Source: Paramecium sonneborni (lineage: Eukaryota > Ciliophora > Oligohymenophorea > Peniculida > Parameciidae). From it: DNA of 64,000 nucleotides. Below the pieces are notes generated by a model, which was not told where the DNA came from, did no database searches, and was given only the letters and a program-made list of their open reading frames with translations. The DNA lies in the NCBI GenBank assembly GCA_905182985.1, contig CAJJDN010000082.1, positions 308,914 through 372,913 of the forward strand. Reading direction: 5' to 3'. Below, in pieces: positions 12,176-24,018 of the stretch. A program made the translations under genes and the position numbers. Every line of letters begins with the position of its first letter. The stretch's first letter is position 1.

Positions 12176-14833
12176 TCAACTATTTTATAAATATTTATAT
12201 TTAGTCAATAATTCATATAATTGTAATCCTCTTTAATAGAGTTCTTCATTTTAATGAACTAATAAAGCAACTTCTAATCCAAAAGATATTTTTTGCACTC
12301 GTTTTGAATGGAAATCAATTCTATAAACAAAGATAAGATTTTTATTTGACTCAAATGCAACTTCCATTTCTCCTTGCTACAAACATTTTTATTAGAGTAA
12401 TTCATCATGATTCTAATAATGTGTGGCTGATAAGACAATAGGTGGAGTTGGAGTCATTTACATAAAGTACTCTAATGCAGATTTATGGAGATTGGATCCA
12501 ACTTAATATTTAAAAGCTATAAATAGATATTATTAATTTACTTTTGCCAATTTCATCCATCAAAACTAAAGATCTGCTTGAAACTTTAAGTGCAGAACTT
12601 AATTACATCAATTCTAAATTAGTTATACTTAAATTTGATTATTACTTACCTTCACAAGGAAAGAGGGCTTAAATCTCTTCTAATAAATATGTATCTACAC
12701 TCAAAGCAGGAACAGGTAATCCACAATGAACTAAATAAATTATGATACCAATTTATCTAATAAAAACTGACTTACCAGAAAAATTAGGACCTACAATTAA
12801 AAATATTCTTTTATCATTAAGAACAAAGTCATTTGGTTAAAATTCTACATTTTATTTCTTGGTTTATTCAACAAGTAAATGTCTACTTCCTTATATTTTC
12901 ATTTGGTTATTATTATTTAATTTAGGAATACATAATCGCATTTATGTTATGGCTATACTTAACCCAATATAATAATCAATTTCTCCTACTAATTATTCTA
13001 TCTATTATAATTATTCAGAATATGATTAAATTTATTTAACAAGTTCAATTAATATTTTTTCTTGCATAGATATAATTTAATCTTCTAAGTCACCAAATTA
13101 TTCATCCAAACTTAAAGTATAAGAAGTTTTAAACATTACATAATTGTCAGCATCTCTTTCACTAACCATATCCCATCCAAGACTTGAAACTTTATCTTCA
13201 ACATTTAAGTTTGATTAAACAATTAATTTGTAAGAATTATTTACATGTTTCACTTCTATTTATTAGGGCTTAACACCTACTAATGCTAATTCGGATTAAT
13301 GTTTATTTTTTATTAATTAAATCCTTGATTTTAAATTTATTTACAAAGATAATAATTATTCCAATTAAGGATATCTTTATTCTTTTATCTACACATTTGA
13401 CTAATTAAACAACAAAGAAGTTTCAATTATCTCTGATAATTAACATATACTTTCTAAATTTACATTACTTAAATCTTTCAGTAATTAACATGTCTATTAT
13501 TATGCTCTTCTATCTATCACTACAAGTTATTTAACCACTGTTACAAATTCAATCAAATACTATAATTAAGTAAACAACTTTGAGTATGGTTCGCTCTTCT
13601 CTTAATATGTTGATAGTACCTTCAACACTACATAACAATATTCTTAATACCCTAACTAAATGATCCAATCTTAGATGGCATCCTTATAAATTTTTAATTA
13701 GAAGGTTATAATGATAATTGTTGAAATATTTATAGATACTATAATCTTTTATTTATTATTTAATATGATGATATTGGATTTTTTAAATATTCCAAAAATA
13801 TCTTTTTTGCATGAGCTGTTTAAAAGTATTTTTCAAATAATTATTGAATACTTAATTACTTATTTTCCTATTTTAATATTCCTAATTGATTTTATAAACA
13901 ATCATTAAATTTCATTTTACAACATTTCTCATTTTCCTAAAGCTAATTTATAATAGTATCTAAATTCATTTTTGTTAAAACTGGTAATGCTGAACATAAA
14001 TTAATATAGATTTGTTTATCTATTATTGTTTCATTATATATTTCTGGATGAGCAAATCCAACTTATGCTAATTTATCTTAAATGTTATAATCCTCTACCT
14101 ACATAAAATTGCAGAATTTAACCACACCTTAAATTATCTATTTTATAGTCATCAGCAATTATTAAGGAAAATTTATGGAATAATATATCATTAATGTATC
14201 TATCTAATACTCAATTAAGAATTATCTAATCTTTGTTACTTAACTTTACTCTATTGTCACTACCAATACACTATCTTTCATTGAATATGTAATGCCAATT
14301 TAGGGTCTATAATAATAAAGTGAGATCTTATAATCATCCACATTCTTATCGTTAAAATGTAATTTCTAGAATTATTAACTAAATCTAATGCTCTCTAGAT
14401 CTTCTTAGACAAAATTATTCATTTTTTAGAGTGGACTTAACATTCTACTACCAATTAAGACATTATTTGATTAATATTATTATTATGCTTAAACATTTTA
14501 AAAACTTGGCTTTTAATAATAAATTTCAGAACTAGAATTTAAGTGATTTAATTTTTAAATTTAAGGGGCATTCCTATTATAATTATTACCATTCTCCATT
14601 TCAAATTTGTAATCTTCAAATATAGATGATTTCCTTAATCCACAATCTAAATTAGTTTATATTTATTGTGGAGGTTATCTAATTTTTCTATCACTCAAAT
14701 TTTAGTCAAACCTAAATTTATAGGCAGAACCATTTAAATCCTTCAATATACGATCTGGCTGTTATTGTTATTTGAGTTCTGATTGATATAATTAAGAAAG
14801 GCTTAAATTGACTGGGGTACGTATTGGTTTCAT
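12176..14833 (-). CDS. MutS-family ATPase, MSH5-like
   Basis: The ATPase domain holds a Walker A GPNFSGKS, a downstream CGLPVPA block, and a Walker B SLVLMDEIGK followed by a T/S-A-T-H switch segment (VLSATHYQNHDELLQQ). These are diagnostic of MutS homologues, which clamp DNA in mismatch repair or, for MSH4/MSH5, in meiotic crossover. The short, divergent C-terminus without the usual DE-G-RGTS loop looks most like MSH5; MSH4 is not excluded. Introns include 12517-12541 (25 nt) and a longer 12614-12649 (36 nt, GTA..TAG). Start ATG is the complement of 14831-14833. The Gln-rich N-terminal 150 residues are not conserved. Some internal splices were not resolved. Confidence 0.75.
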
Positions 14834-14961
14834 AATAAAAATTAATAAATTAGAACTAAAAATACTTAATTGATAATTCAATTATCAAAATAGAGTTAAT
14901 ACTAACTACATTTGAAAATATGATACATTGATAAATTATATATAGAAATTAAAATTTTATT
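14834..14961. promoter_or_regulatory. Shared divergent promoter region
   Basis: Only 128 bp separate the divergent starts of the MutS-like gene and the 7TM gene, so both promoters must lie here or overlap the coding ends. No specific motif identified. Confidence 0.4.
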
Positions 14962-15931
14962 ATGAACGTTGCAGATAGAGGAATCCATATAATTCTCATG
15001 TATTTGAGAATGAATGCTTTTACAATTCTATCAATTTAAATGCTTACTAAGGTTAATCAAATATGTTCAAGTAGCAATAATCTAAAATTTAGATGATGGA
15101 GAATTATTTTTATCCTTCTCTCTCAAAGGAGCAAGTTTCATGATAATTCTTAATTTAATTGCATTTATTTATGTGAAGGCAAAAGAAAAGATGCAAGTTT
15201 CTGATACTTTTTTGTTGGCTTTCTTAAACATTTGTTGGGGAATTATACAATTTATGAAGAGTTATCAGATAGCTGAAACCAATATGAATGAATGTGAATA
15301 CATTATTAATATTCAGCAAATAATATTTTACTTTTAGGCTACAACTGCAGTATGGGTAATAATAAGAAATTGATCTAGGTTTTATCAGCATTTTTTTTCA
15401 GTTAAATTGTCATCAGAATAACTAGTTTACCAATAAATTGTGTTTCTTTATATTTGATATTCATCAATTAGAAGTAAAGTTGCATGGAAGAAAACATTTA
15501 TTATTTAATGATTTTTACAACAGTGTGGTTGATAATACTGGGAATTCCATATAATTTTTTTATGAGTGCTAACAAAAGAGTATCAGGACCTTATTAATTT
15601 TTGACAATAATTGGAATTCTTATACAGATACCGTTATGTGGTACTTAATACAGATTTAAATATAGTATTGATTTATCTGAATGGAATGAATTATAAAAAT
15701 GATACATGTTAAACTGCATATAGTGGTTAAGAAATATTTCTGGTAATATCTGTACTACAATTAGTGCAACTACTAATTTACTTTATATATTACAAAGTAT
15801 AATAATAAATATGAAAATAGAGATTTGAATAAGAGAAAAAGAATCAAGAATTATCAAAAGAATTAGTGAATTTATCAACAACAACAACAAATACCAAATT
15901 ATCAAGTACAAAATATACCATAAAAAAATGA
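14962..15931 (+). CDS. Seven-TM receptor-like membrane protein
   Basis: Five exons give 291 aa with about six to seven hydrophobic helices, for example ASFMIILNLIAFIYV, LLAFLNICWGIIQF, MIFTTVWLIILGIPY and FLTIIGILIQIPL. A polar Thr/Lys-rich cytoplasmic-like tail follows. Introns, all GTA..TAG, are 15071-15092 (22 nt), 15356-15378 (23), 15641-15665 (25) and 15797-15820 (24). Removing them keeps the frame open to TGA 15929-15931. Topology and tail suggest a cAMP-receptor/GPCR-like protein, but no family signature was confirmed. A generic transporter is possible. Confidence 0.6.
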
Positions 15932-16015
15932 AATTGTAAAATTAAATATTCTTTACTCTTAAAAATTAATAAATTATGAATTATTGACAAACTTTTTCCT
16001 CTATATCTTTTTCCA

Positions 16016-16940
16016 TCATAATTTCATCAATCCCTTTATTGGATAGGTGTATTTGATGATTCTTTTTTAAGTTCTGTCTTTGGTCCAAATTTTTTCTTTT
16101 GTAAAATTTTCTTAGTCTATTTCTCTATCTTTTTTGTCAGTATCTTTATGTAATGAATAGAATTCTTTGATAAATTCATCTGCATTCAATAATTCTTATC
16201 TTTGATATGTCATTTAAGATCTACCTAGTATTTAAATTGAAAGTTTGATTAATTTATCTTTCAATTTTTAATTATGGAATCGGCTAAGATTATTAAATTT
16301 CACCTATCTTCTCAAATTCATATTCTAATTCAATTTAAGGTTATTTTTATTCATCTTTAGTTCCATATTATTCTGATGTGTTAATATATTCACAACTTCT
16401 AATATTTCCAATTGATTTAATAAATTATTCATATATATCCCTAAACAATAATTAATAGTAAGTTTAACCTTATAAAACACATTCTTTGATATTAATTCTT
16501 CATTTTGTAAACAATTAGTATTAACTGTAATTCTCTTTTGTTTCTTTAGAATAGTTTGTGCTGCTATTAATTTAACCTATAAATCCTAGGATCCTATTTT
16601 AATATTTTTTTAAGGTGATAATTTAAAAAAAAGAAGGTGATGAAATCTCAGTCAGAAATCTTTAAGCTAATTCATCAGAATAATCACAAATTATACAGAG
16701 GGGAGATTCAACATTTTCATTCAAAAGAATGATATATTTCTCTTATTAGATTGGTTATTCTTTAGCTTATGAAAAAGGCATGACTCCTAAGAGTTTGTTT
16801 TTTTCATTAATAACTCTTACATCTCCTTAGTATTGAATATTTTCATTGGCAGGATATGATTTGGCTTTAAGTAGTGCTAAAACTATTTATATAATAATAG
16901 GGTTGAATTTGTAAATTCCGAAACAATATTTCAATATCAT
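16016..16940 (-). CDS. Translation initiation factor IF-3-like, probably mitochondrial
   Basis: The N-terminus starts at ATG (complement of 16938-16940) with a hydrophobic/basic leader (MILKYCFGIYKFN) typical of an organelle presequence. It continues GDVRVINEKNKLLGVMPFSQ and ESPLCIICDYSDELAQR. These match the IF-3 N-domain pattern (INEEI..LG.., then KPPVCRIMDYGK). A basic segment LKKQKRITVN follows, as in the IF-3 linker. IF-3 would act in organellar ribosome recycling and start selection. The reading frame changes at least twice between 16050 and 16650 without clean introns. The 3' half is uncertain and the stop could be at 16176 instead. Confidence 0.5.
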
Positions 16941-17022
16941 ATATTTGCGTAGCTGTATATAATAAATTGATGAAATAAATATTGTCAATATTATTATCAT
17001 TCATTAACCTCATTTTGATTTA

Positions 17023-18282
17023 ATGTATGCACCTGATTTAAGAAGAGGACCCACAACAACAACATTTTTAGGAACAGCTACCTATATCACAGAACCACAA
17101 GAATAAAACAAAGCCACAACTATATTAAAAATTGAAGAAGCATAACCACCTAATACTTTTGATGAGCTATACACACCTCTACCTAATTAAGTTGAATTCA
17201 AAAAGATCAACACTAATGTTTTAAATAGTATGAAATTCCCTTCCAAATCTAATGATAAAGAAGATGGTTTATTAGAAGTAATCACTAATAATATTAAAGG
17301 TAAAATCCATGTTTACTCAATGGCAGAAATACTTGAATCTAGAAGAACATAAAGCTGTTGTTTCTGATTCTTTTTGGTATGTTGTTACTAAATTCTTTAA
17401 AAGAGAAATCTAGCCTGATGAAACTTCTGAAACTTATCCTAAAATTGCCTTCAACAAACTACCAAAAGAAGATTAAAAATTGCTTACCAGAATATCTAGA
17501 AATTATATCAATTTATTCTTAACTATTGATCGTAAAGATGATAGACAATTATTTTTTAAGACTTATTTTGATATTTTAGCTTAAAGTGTTTTTTATGCTT
17601 TATTTTACTCATTCCCTTTAAGTAGAAGTAAATTTAATGATGATTTGAAAAAGTAATTGTTAGATGAATTCTCATATTTGTTTACAGGTATAGAAATTGC
17701 TAATAGTTAAAAATATTTAAAGGAATGGAATCTTGATTTAGGAGCTGGAAATATATTTAAAAAATAAGCAGAATAAAAATTAGCTAAATAATAATAATAT
17801 GAACAATCACTTCCACCAATAGTTTTGAGTTAAACAACGGTTAAGGCAAGAAATAAAAGAGTTATGGTACCAATCAAATGTAAATATTTATTAATCTATT
17901 TCTAGTTTCTCCTATTGTTTAAATCTATTTAGCTGAGAATAAATACTCAACTAGAAATCAAATTTAAGAATACAAAATGAAATTTACTGAATCTGAAAAA
18001 AATTAAGATGAACTTGAATTAAAATTTGCTCGTTACATTAAATTAGCTGATTAATTAAAAGGTGAAGCTATTGCTATGAGAGATGATAATGAAAATAGAA
18101 AAAAAAAAATGAAATCGGAAATTAAAACAATTAAATAAGAAACTGTTAATCATCATAAAAGATTAGAAAAGAGAAAAGCTGAAGAATTAGAAAGAGGAGC
18201 TCATGAATATGCTAATTACTTAGTATCTATGTTAAATGCAGGAATCACTGTAGCCAATTTAGGTGTAAGTAAATAAAAATGA
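17023..18282 (+). CDS. FAM227-like (FWWh domain) protein
   Basis: Begins MYAPDLRRGPTTTTFLGTAT. The core reads VVSDSFWYVVTKFFKREIQ, then LLTRISRNYINLF, the pattern of the FAM227 FWWh region. That family is conserved in ciliated organisms, so a ciliary role is an inference. The C-terminal third is strongly charged and helical (KNQDELELKFARYIKLAD.., RLEKRKAEELERG). One clear intron is 17880-17905 (26 nt, TAG). A second near 17293-17335 is needed to restore frame, but its ends are ambiguous (CAG- and TAG-ending options). Stop at TGA 18280-18282 is 8 bp from the stop of the converging kinase gene. Confidence 0.65.
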
Positions 18283-18290
18283 TACTATAA

Positions 18291-19768
18291 TCAAAAATAT
18301 TTATATCCTTCAAATAAACATTAAACACTCTTTCTTCTTAGTAAAGTTGAAGCTTCTTCCTAAGGTTCAGAATCAGCAGATATCTGGCTTTAGTAATCAA
18401 AATTGCCATCTATGCTCTAAATCATTATTATATGTTTACTCCTGGTATATATTGTGCTTTTATTTCTTTATTTAATAATTTACCCCAATTGTAATTACAT
18501 AGCCAAGGATGCTCAAATAATTCATGAATACCTTATGCACCTAATCTCTATTAAGGTTTACGTATCAATAACTTATATAATTTATTTTTATTCTTTACGC
18601 GATTTATAAAATCTTAAACTTTTACTGAAAATTTATCATCTCTCATCTAAACTTGTTTTGCTAATATTTATTCTCTGATTTCCTATCTGTTTTTACCATT
18701 ATATGGACGTTTTCCAAGTAGTAATTCGAATGCTATGACTCCAACAGCATAATAATCTACTGGAAATGAATGTTCCATTCTACACATTACTTCAGGTGCC
18801 ATGTAACCCGGAGTTCCTGAAGTATCACTAGGAGAAGAATCTTTATTTAATCGAGCAACTCCAAGGTCAGTTAATCTAAGATAACCGTCTTTATCAAAAA
18901 CAATATTTTCAGGTTTGATATCCCTATGAATAATACCATTTTGATGCAAATATTGCAATGATAATAGGATACAAGATACAAAAAACTCTGTTTTGAATAA
19001 ATATAAATATTTACTCGTTTATTCTTCAGTGAATCTCTTTTATCTACCAATATGATAACGAAGATCTCCTCCTCTAAGAAGATCAAGAACTAAATAAAGA
19101 TTTTCTCTATCTTAATAAGCATAGTGCATATTAACAAGAAAGGGATGTTTGAGATGCTCAAGTAGGTATTTCTCATTCATGACTGAATTAACTGATCGTT
19201 TAGTTATGATCCTTGAGTTAATGTATTCTTGATTTACTTGGCTTTAATCATTTCTTTTAAAGCAAACTCTAATTTATTGGCCTTCATTTCTACTCTCCAT
19301 ACTTTTCCGAAACCTCCTTTTCCAATTACATATAGATATTTGAAAGAGTGTTTACCAATAACTAGATATTTTACAACTAAATATGATACTATTATCTTTT
19401 GGAGGTGATGATTCCACTGATGTCTTTCTAGTTCTGGTATAATTATTTGTTGTGGTATTAGTGACTGAGATGTTGACAGAGGCTCTTCCCAAATGATTTA
19501 ATTATTGTCTAGATATAGATCGATTGAATAATTAAATTGGCTTTGGTTATTCAACAGTTTGTTTAGAAACAGGAGAATTCTCATCTACAACTATTGAGTT
19601 TTTCATGCTTAACATCGAAGAAGAACGTTTACGAGCACAAATTAGACAGTTCCTCTAATTGCATTAACAGTAAGACTCAACTCTCTTAGAGATTTTAAAG
19701 CGAATTTTGTTAAGGTTGAATTATGAAGGGTTTTTGTTTGGAATTATGTCTTTAAGAGAAACATTCAT
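18291..19768 (-). CDS. Serine/threonine protein kinase, AGC-type
   Basis: 457 aa. After a Ser/Thr/Asn-rich N-terminus (about 125 residues) the kinase domain shows the glycine loop GKGGFGKVW, ATP-binding Lys in FALKEM, catalytic HRDIKPEN, activation segment SGTPGYMAPEV, and an AGC-like sequence order. The metal-binding DFG is replaced by DLG (RLTDLGVAR). Four micro-introns close the frame: 19362-19389 (28 nt, TAG), 19212-19237 (26 nt, AAG), 18988-19014 (27 nt, CAG) and 18417-18439 (23 nt, TAG). Kinase alignment supports each join. The C-terminal tail ends ..LLRRKSVQCLFEGYKYF. Cellular role unknown. Confidence 0.9.
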
Positions 19769-19810
19769 TAATTATAAATTGTATTAAAAATCATAAATAA
19801 AATTAAATTT

Positions 19811-20637
19811 ATGTCATCTGAATTTATCTTCGGTTGTTCTTCTAACTATTGTTGGAGGAACAATAAAGCTTTTGATTTATACCAAAAGATAAATTAAAAT
19901 CAAAGTGTTTTTAAAAGTAAAAGAAACTCAAGAGCATTTAATTAAAGAATATTCTCAACACAATTCACTTTAGAAGAAGCATAGTGAATTCTTAGAGCAA
20001 GATAAAGTACAACTTCAAATGAAATTAAAGTTTATCATTTTACATTGTTGATTATTAATCATCTAGATTAATAGATTAAGGAGGATCTACATATATAGTT
20101 ATTAAAATTAATGAAACCAAAGAGTTATTACTGATATGATTATATTCACGATAAATTAATATCTATGTGAACAAATTAAATAATCATATGAACTCAAATG
20201 ATGATGATTTATACTTAAGTATCTCTGAAGAAAAGGATTTATACAACTACAGTGAATGGGTTGCTATTCTCTTGTAGGATTATGAACCTTATCGATATTA
20301 AGATAAATATGATAAATTGGTTAACTAATATTAGAAGGATATCCTCTTTTAATAGATGATTTGGATTGTCCTCAAATTAGACAAAAATAAGAATACATTT
20401 GATGATCTAATTGCTGCTGCCATACCTGGAGCAAAAACTAAAGGTTATGAAGCTCCTATTGAAAGATTTCCTAAATAATAAGTCATCGTCTCCAAAAAAG
20501 TTCTTAAATTAAGAAGAAAACTTTAGAATTACAATGTTCAATTCGATTTTGAAGACGAGTATCCCTTGCCTAATATTACACAACATTTTGAATTCAAATT
20601 TGATGTCAACACAATTTTATAGCTCATTTTATAATGA
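19811..20637 (+). CDS. Hypothetical protein, exon structure unresolved
   Basis: ATG 19811 opens MSSEFIFGCSSNYCWRNNKA. Downstream protein-like frames are EYSQHNSLQKKHSEFLEQDK (about 19950-20020) and a long final exon that includes SEWVAILLQDYEPYRYQDKY and DDLIAAAIPGAKTKGYEAPI. The final exon ends at TGA 20635-20637. Frames do not join without several introns, one possibly AAG-ended near 19913-19943. I recognise no domain. The acidic/aromatic composition of the last exon suggests a genuine soluble protein. Treat the boundaries as approximate. Confidence 0.45.
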
Positions 20638-20759
20638 AATAATTTATACATTAATTTTCACTGTTAATCAGTTCATTATTAATTATTCTTTTCTAATACT
20701 TTTATATATATCATTTATTTTAATTACCTTACTTATACAATTAATTATATTTTTAAATT

Positions 20760-21011
20760 ATGAATTCATCATAAAGAAGAGATGGGGTTTTCTCATTCAA
20801 TATGCTTAATCCTCAATTGAGTTATAAAGTTGATACTAAATGGAGAAAGGATGTACTTAAAGATGTTAACATTTATGTTTCTGATAAAAAAGATAATGTT
20901 AACTTGGATCTTCCTGAATCATTACCTAAATTAGAAAAAGAAAGAGAATGGAGTGATTACGGCATTCAAGAATTACTTGGTAAATTCATTGATGGTAATA
21001 AAAAATTATGA
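20760..21011 (+). CDS. Hypothetical small protein (83 aa)
   Basis: ATG 20760 to TGA 21009-21011 without introns. It reads MNSSQRRDGVFSFNMLNPQL then VDTKWRKDVLKDVNIYVSDK and an acidic/basic C-terminus (LPKLEKEREWSDYGIQELLG). Well-formed soluble protein composition. It may be the last exon of the preceding gene, since the 120 bp between are AT-rich without a clear stop context. Family not recognised. Confidence 0.5.
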
Positions 21012-21078
21012 GTGACATTTTGAATTTAATTTGTTAACACTAATAATTATGTAATGTTAATTAATATACACATCAAAA

Positions 21079-22768
21079 TCACTTTAAAATATTTACTTTG
21101 TATTCAATAAACTACTTTAAGTTGGTAACTGTTAACTTAAGGAATTTCCAATCATCTTTTCCTAAACATTTCTTTTCATTAGGCAACTGTGATTATAAAT
21201 ATTGATATCCCTATGTTAAAAGATCAATGATCTTCATTTCTACCAAAAGTGCATTGAAATCTTCTTCTGTGTAAACATCAAAAAGACAATCTAATGCTTA
21301 AGCTGCCAACATTATATTAGTTTGGCTCATTAATTTTAATAATTTTTATGTAACTAACCGTATTGTTTCAATATCATTTTTTACTTTGCTAGAATACCTG
21401 ATTTTCATAACTTCAACTATATGAAACAGTATATCTGTAGTTTCTGTTAATTCCGATAATTAAACTATAAATTAAGGTGGTATTTGTAAAACTAATTATG
21501 GATTTACTTTTAAGAGTTTAATCAACAAAATAAATTCTGATTATGCAAGCTCTTTTTTATCCTCATCTGATATAATCTCGATCTAAAGTGTTGCTTATAA
21601 TTATGGTAAAATTGGCTCTACTGTTTATAAACATACTAAAGGTTAAAGATTAGTTAATAAATTATTTCCTAAACTAAAATTTATTTTTTATATAATTACT
21701 TGAAAATTAAGAGAGTTAGACTCAATAATTCATCTGTGAAAGTTGTTTGATCAGTAAATAGTTTTTTCTGAATGACTCCAGAGAAATTAAAGAAATTCTT
21801 TAATACCAACTCTTCTAATTCAACTATAATATTTTTTTGGAAAAACTACTAGAATTTCTTATTATTCACATATTAATCATCATTATCTTCCTCATAAATT
21901 CGATTTAAATAAACCAATACTTAAATAATTGATTGAGCTGAGCATTTCCAAATTTAAAGTGTGTTAAGTAATCTTTCATCCTATTTAAATTCAGACTCTT
22001 CTTCCATGGTCACTTATTTCTAAAGAAATGATTCAATATTATTTAACTCCTAGAAAATGTTTATCCTGATGACTTCATTAATTAATTAAAACATTTCATT
22101 ATCCAATCTATCAATATTTAAGTATGTTTAAAGTGTTAATGCCTTTAATTTCATTTGATTGGCAAAGTGTAATTACTTAATTAAATCATTTTAAAAAATT
22201 TACTCGAGATCTATCTTCTTTAAGTTAAATTAAGGGATTTCTGTTAGAACCTGTAGTAAATTTAATGCTTCTGAAATGATATCTTCATTATAAACTTTTT
22301 ATAAACAATTATCTAAAATTGGTAATATTCTTTAATAAAGTGGCATTAATAATGCTATATCCCAAGTTTCAAAAATTTCAATGGCAAGGCTTAAGAAACC
22401 GGATAAAGTGTTTTCTTAAACAGGAAATAATAATAATATGCCTAATAAACCTAAGTCTTTAAGCTGATCTCTAACTTCAGAACCAAAATTATCACTGATT
22501 CGCAATACATTTTAGATAGCATTAAGAGCGTTGATGGCAACTTAAGGATTGTTGTGTCGTAAATATTCCAACAATCTCACCAATAACTCCTTGGTTACGA
22601 TTTATTTGACTAGAAAATAGTGAAACTAGAGTAACATTGATCTTCAGCCACAATTTAATTGAGATTTGCAATGCAAGCTGTGAATTATTGTGGATCATCG
22701 GAGTCTTCAAATGTGGTCACTTTAGGGGTTTTCTTTATCTTTCTAATACGCTTCGACAAGGAGTTCAT
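21079..22768 (-). CDS. HEAT/ARM-repeat protein, HEATR3/SYO1-like
   Basis: N-terminus MNSLSKRIRKIKKTPKVTTF is basic and followed by an acidic stretch and ACIANLNQI, as in Syo1. There, this region precedes armadillo repeats that co-import ribosomal proteins L5/L11. A long run of Leu-rich helical repeats follows (LLVRLLEYLRHNNPQVAINA, LSLAIEIFETWDIALL, ..). Near the C-terminus, AAQALDCLFDVYTEEDFNAL matches the conserved A-x-D-A-L-F-D-V-x-A motif of HEATR3. Introns near 22630-22655 (26 nt, starting GTG) and about 21690-21715 (26 nt) restore frame. Stop is the complement of 21079-21081. The family assignment is by motif only. Confidence 0.6.
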
Positions 22769-22828
22769 TAAAAAAAATTATTGATTAAGATTATTTCTCT
22801 ATTTGGATATATTTATATATTTCTATAA

Positions 22829-23879
22829 TCATAGTATTGATTTTCTATTGAAAGAATTTAGTAATTCATCCAATTTGCTTTAATGTTGATTTAATTATAA
22901 GGGACGAGTTGGAGTCAAGAAAGACTTTCCACTATTTTATTAAATAGTTGATGGTTTTGAATATTTGCTTTCAAAATCTAATTTTTTACTTTACCAATCT
23001 ATTTAATTTAATTCCAAAGCAAGTGCAGCTAAACCATCTTTTTTATTACCATTAACTAATTAATATAAATTAAGATTACTAGCATCAGTTAAAAAATTCT
23101 TTTTTTTCATCAAATCAGGAGAGGTTTTATTTGCTGAATTAGGTCTATGTTAAGTTAATGAAAATGGTTTTTTTTCATTTGGTTCTGGACTTCTATACAA
23201 ATCATCATGACCAACAGATTTTCTTTTATAATTATCAAAACAAATTTCATCTAATGGCCTTGTTTTTTGACTTGATTATTGTTGCTCTTGATATTTATTA
23301 TTAAATAAATTATCTTTAGTTGGAGTTAAAAATTTACTAAATATAATAAAAATGATTTACTTTGACCATTAATCTCTTAGTGGTGAAGAGATATCTGATC
23401 TTCCATTTTATTATAATAATAATTTTTCATATTATTGTAATTATCTAAGAAAACCATTGTTTGGATAAACTTACCATCTTTTTCTTTCAAGTAATCTAAT
23501 TGCATCTTAAGCACTCATATTGTTTTTCTTCATTAGATAAGCTGCAACAAGAGTAGCTGATCTAGAAATACCAGCCATACAATGAACTAAGACATTTCCA
23601 GACTATCTAGCTTTTTCTATAAATTAATTGGAGTTCTCAAAATGTTTGGCTATATTCTCAGACTCACAATCTTCCAAATAAATGTGTAAATAATTTTATA
23701 AGGATGTTTGCACTTCAAAAGGGATCTTATTCATACAGATGGATAGAACTCCTTTTATTTTGTGTCTCTTCAGATTTTCTAAACTTGCTTTAAATGAATA
23801 AGTTAAATTATATACATGCTGATTCGATATTGCCTAAATAGAGAGATCCTACACTACCATTTTCGATTATACAACTCAT
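22829..23879 (-). CDS. Dual-specificity protein phosphatase
   Basis: 332 aa. The catalytic signature VLVHCMAGISRSATLVAAYL (HCxxGxxRS) lies at about residues 105-125, with an upstream general-acid Asp candidate in LEDCESENI. N-terminal NIESASSLENLKRHKIKGVL is typical of DUSPs. The C-terminal 170 residues are Ser/Asn/Lys/Pro-rich and probably disordered. Two introns: 23788-23815 (28 nt, GTA..AAG), which is essential to join the DUSP N-terminus, and 23337-23360 (24 nt, TAG, phase-neutral). Probably dephosphorylates Ser/Thr and Tyr of kinase targets. Starts 139 bp from the divergent Kelch gene. Confidence 0.9.
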
Positions 23880-24018
23880 GTCATCTAATGGTTATTCAAA
23901 TTAATTTATAGAGCTAAGGTATTATTTCTGTTTGTTTGGTGAAAGACTGAACATTAATTAACAATAAAAATTATTGCATTTAATGAAAAAATTGAAATAA
24001 TTGCCATAATAATAATCA

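Noticed and set aside
20534..20809. 91-aa plus-strand hydrophobic frame that could be a membrane protein
   Set aside because: It overlaps the end of a better-supported acidic exon and then AT-rich spacer; the hydrophobicity is what AT-rich non-coding DNA encodes.
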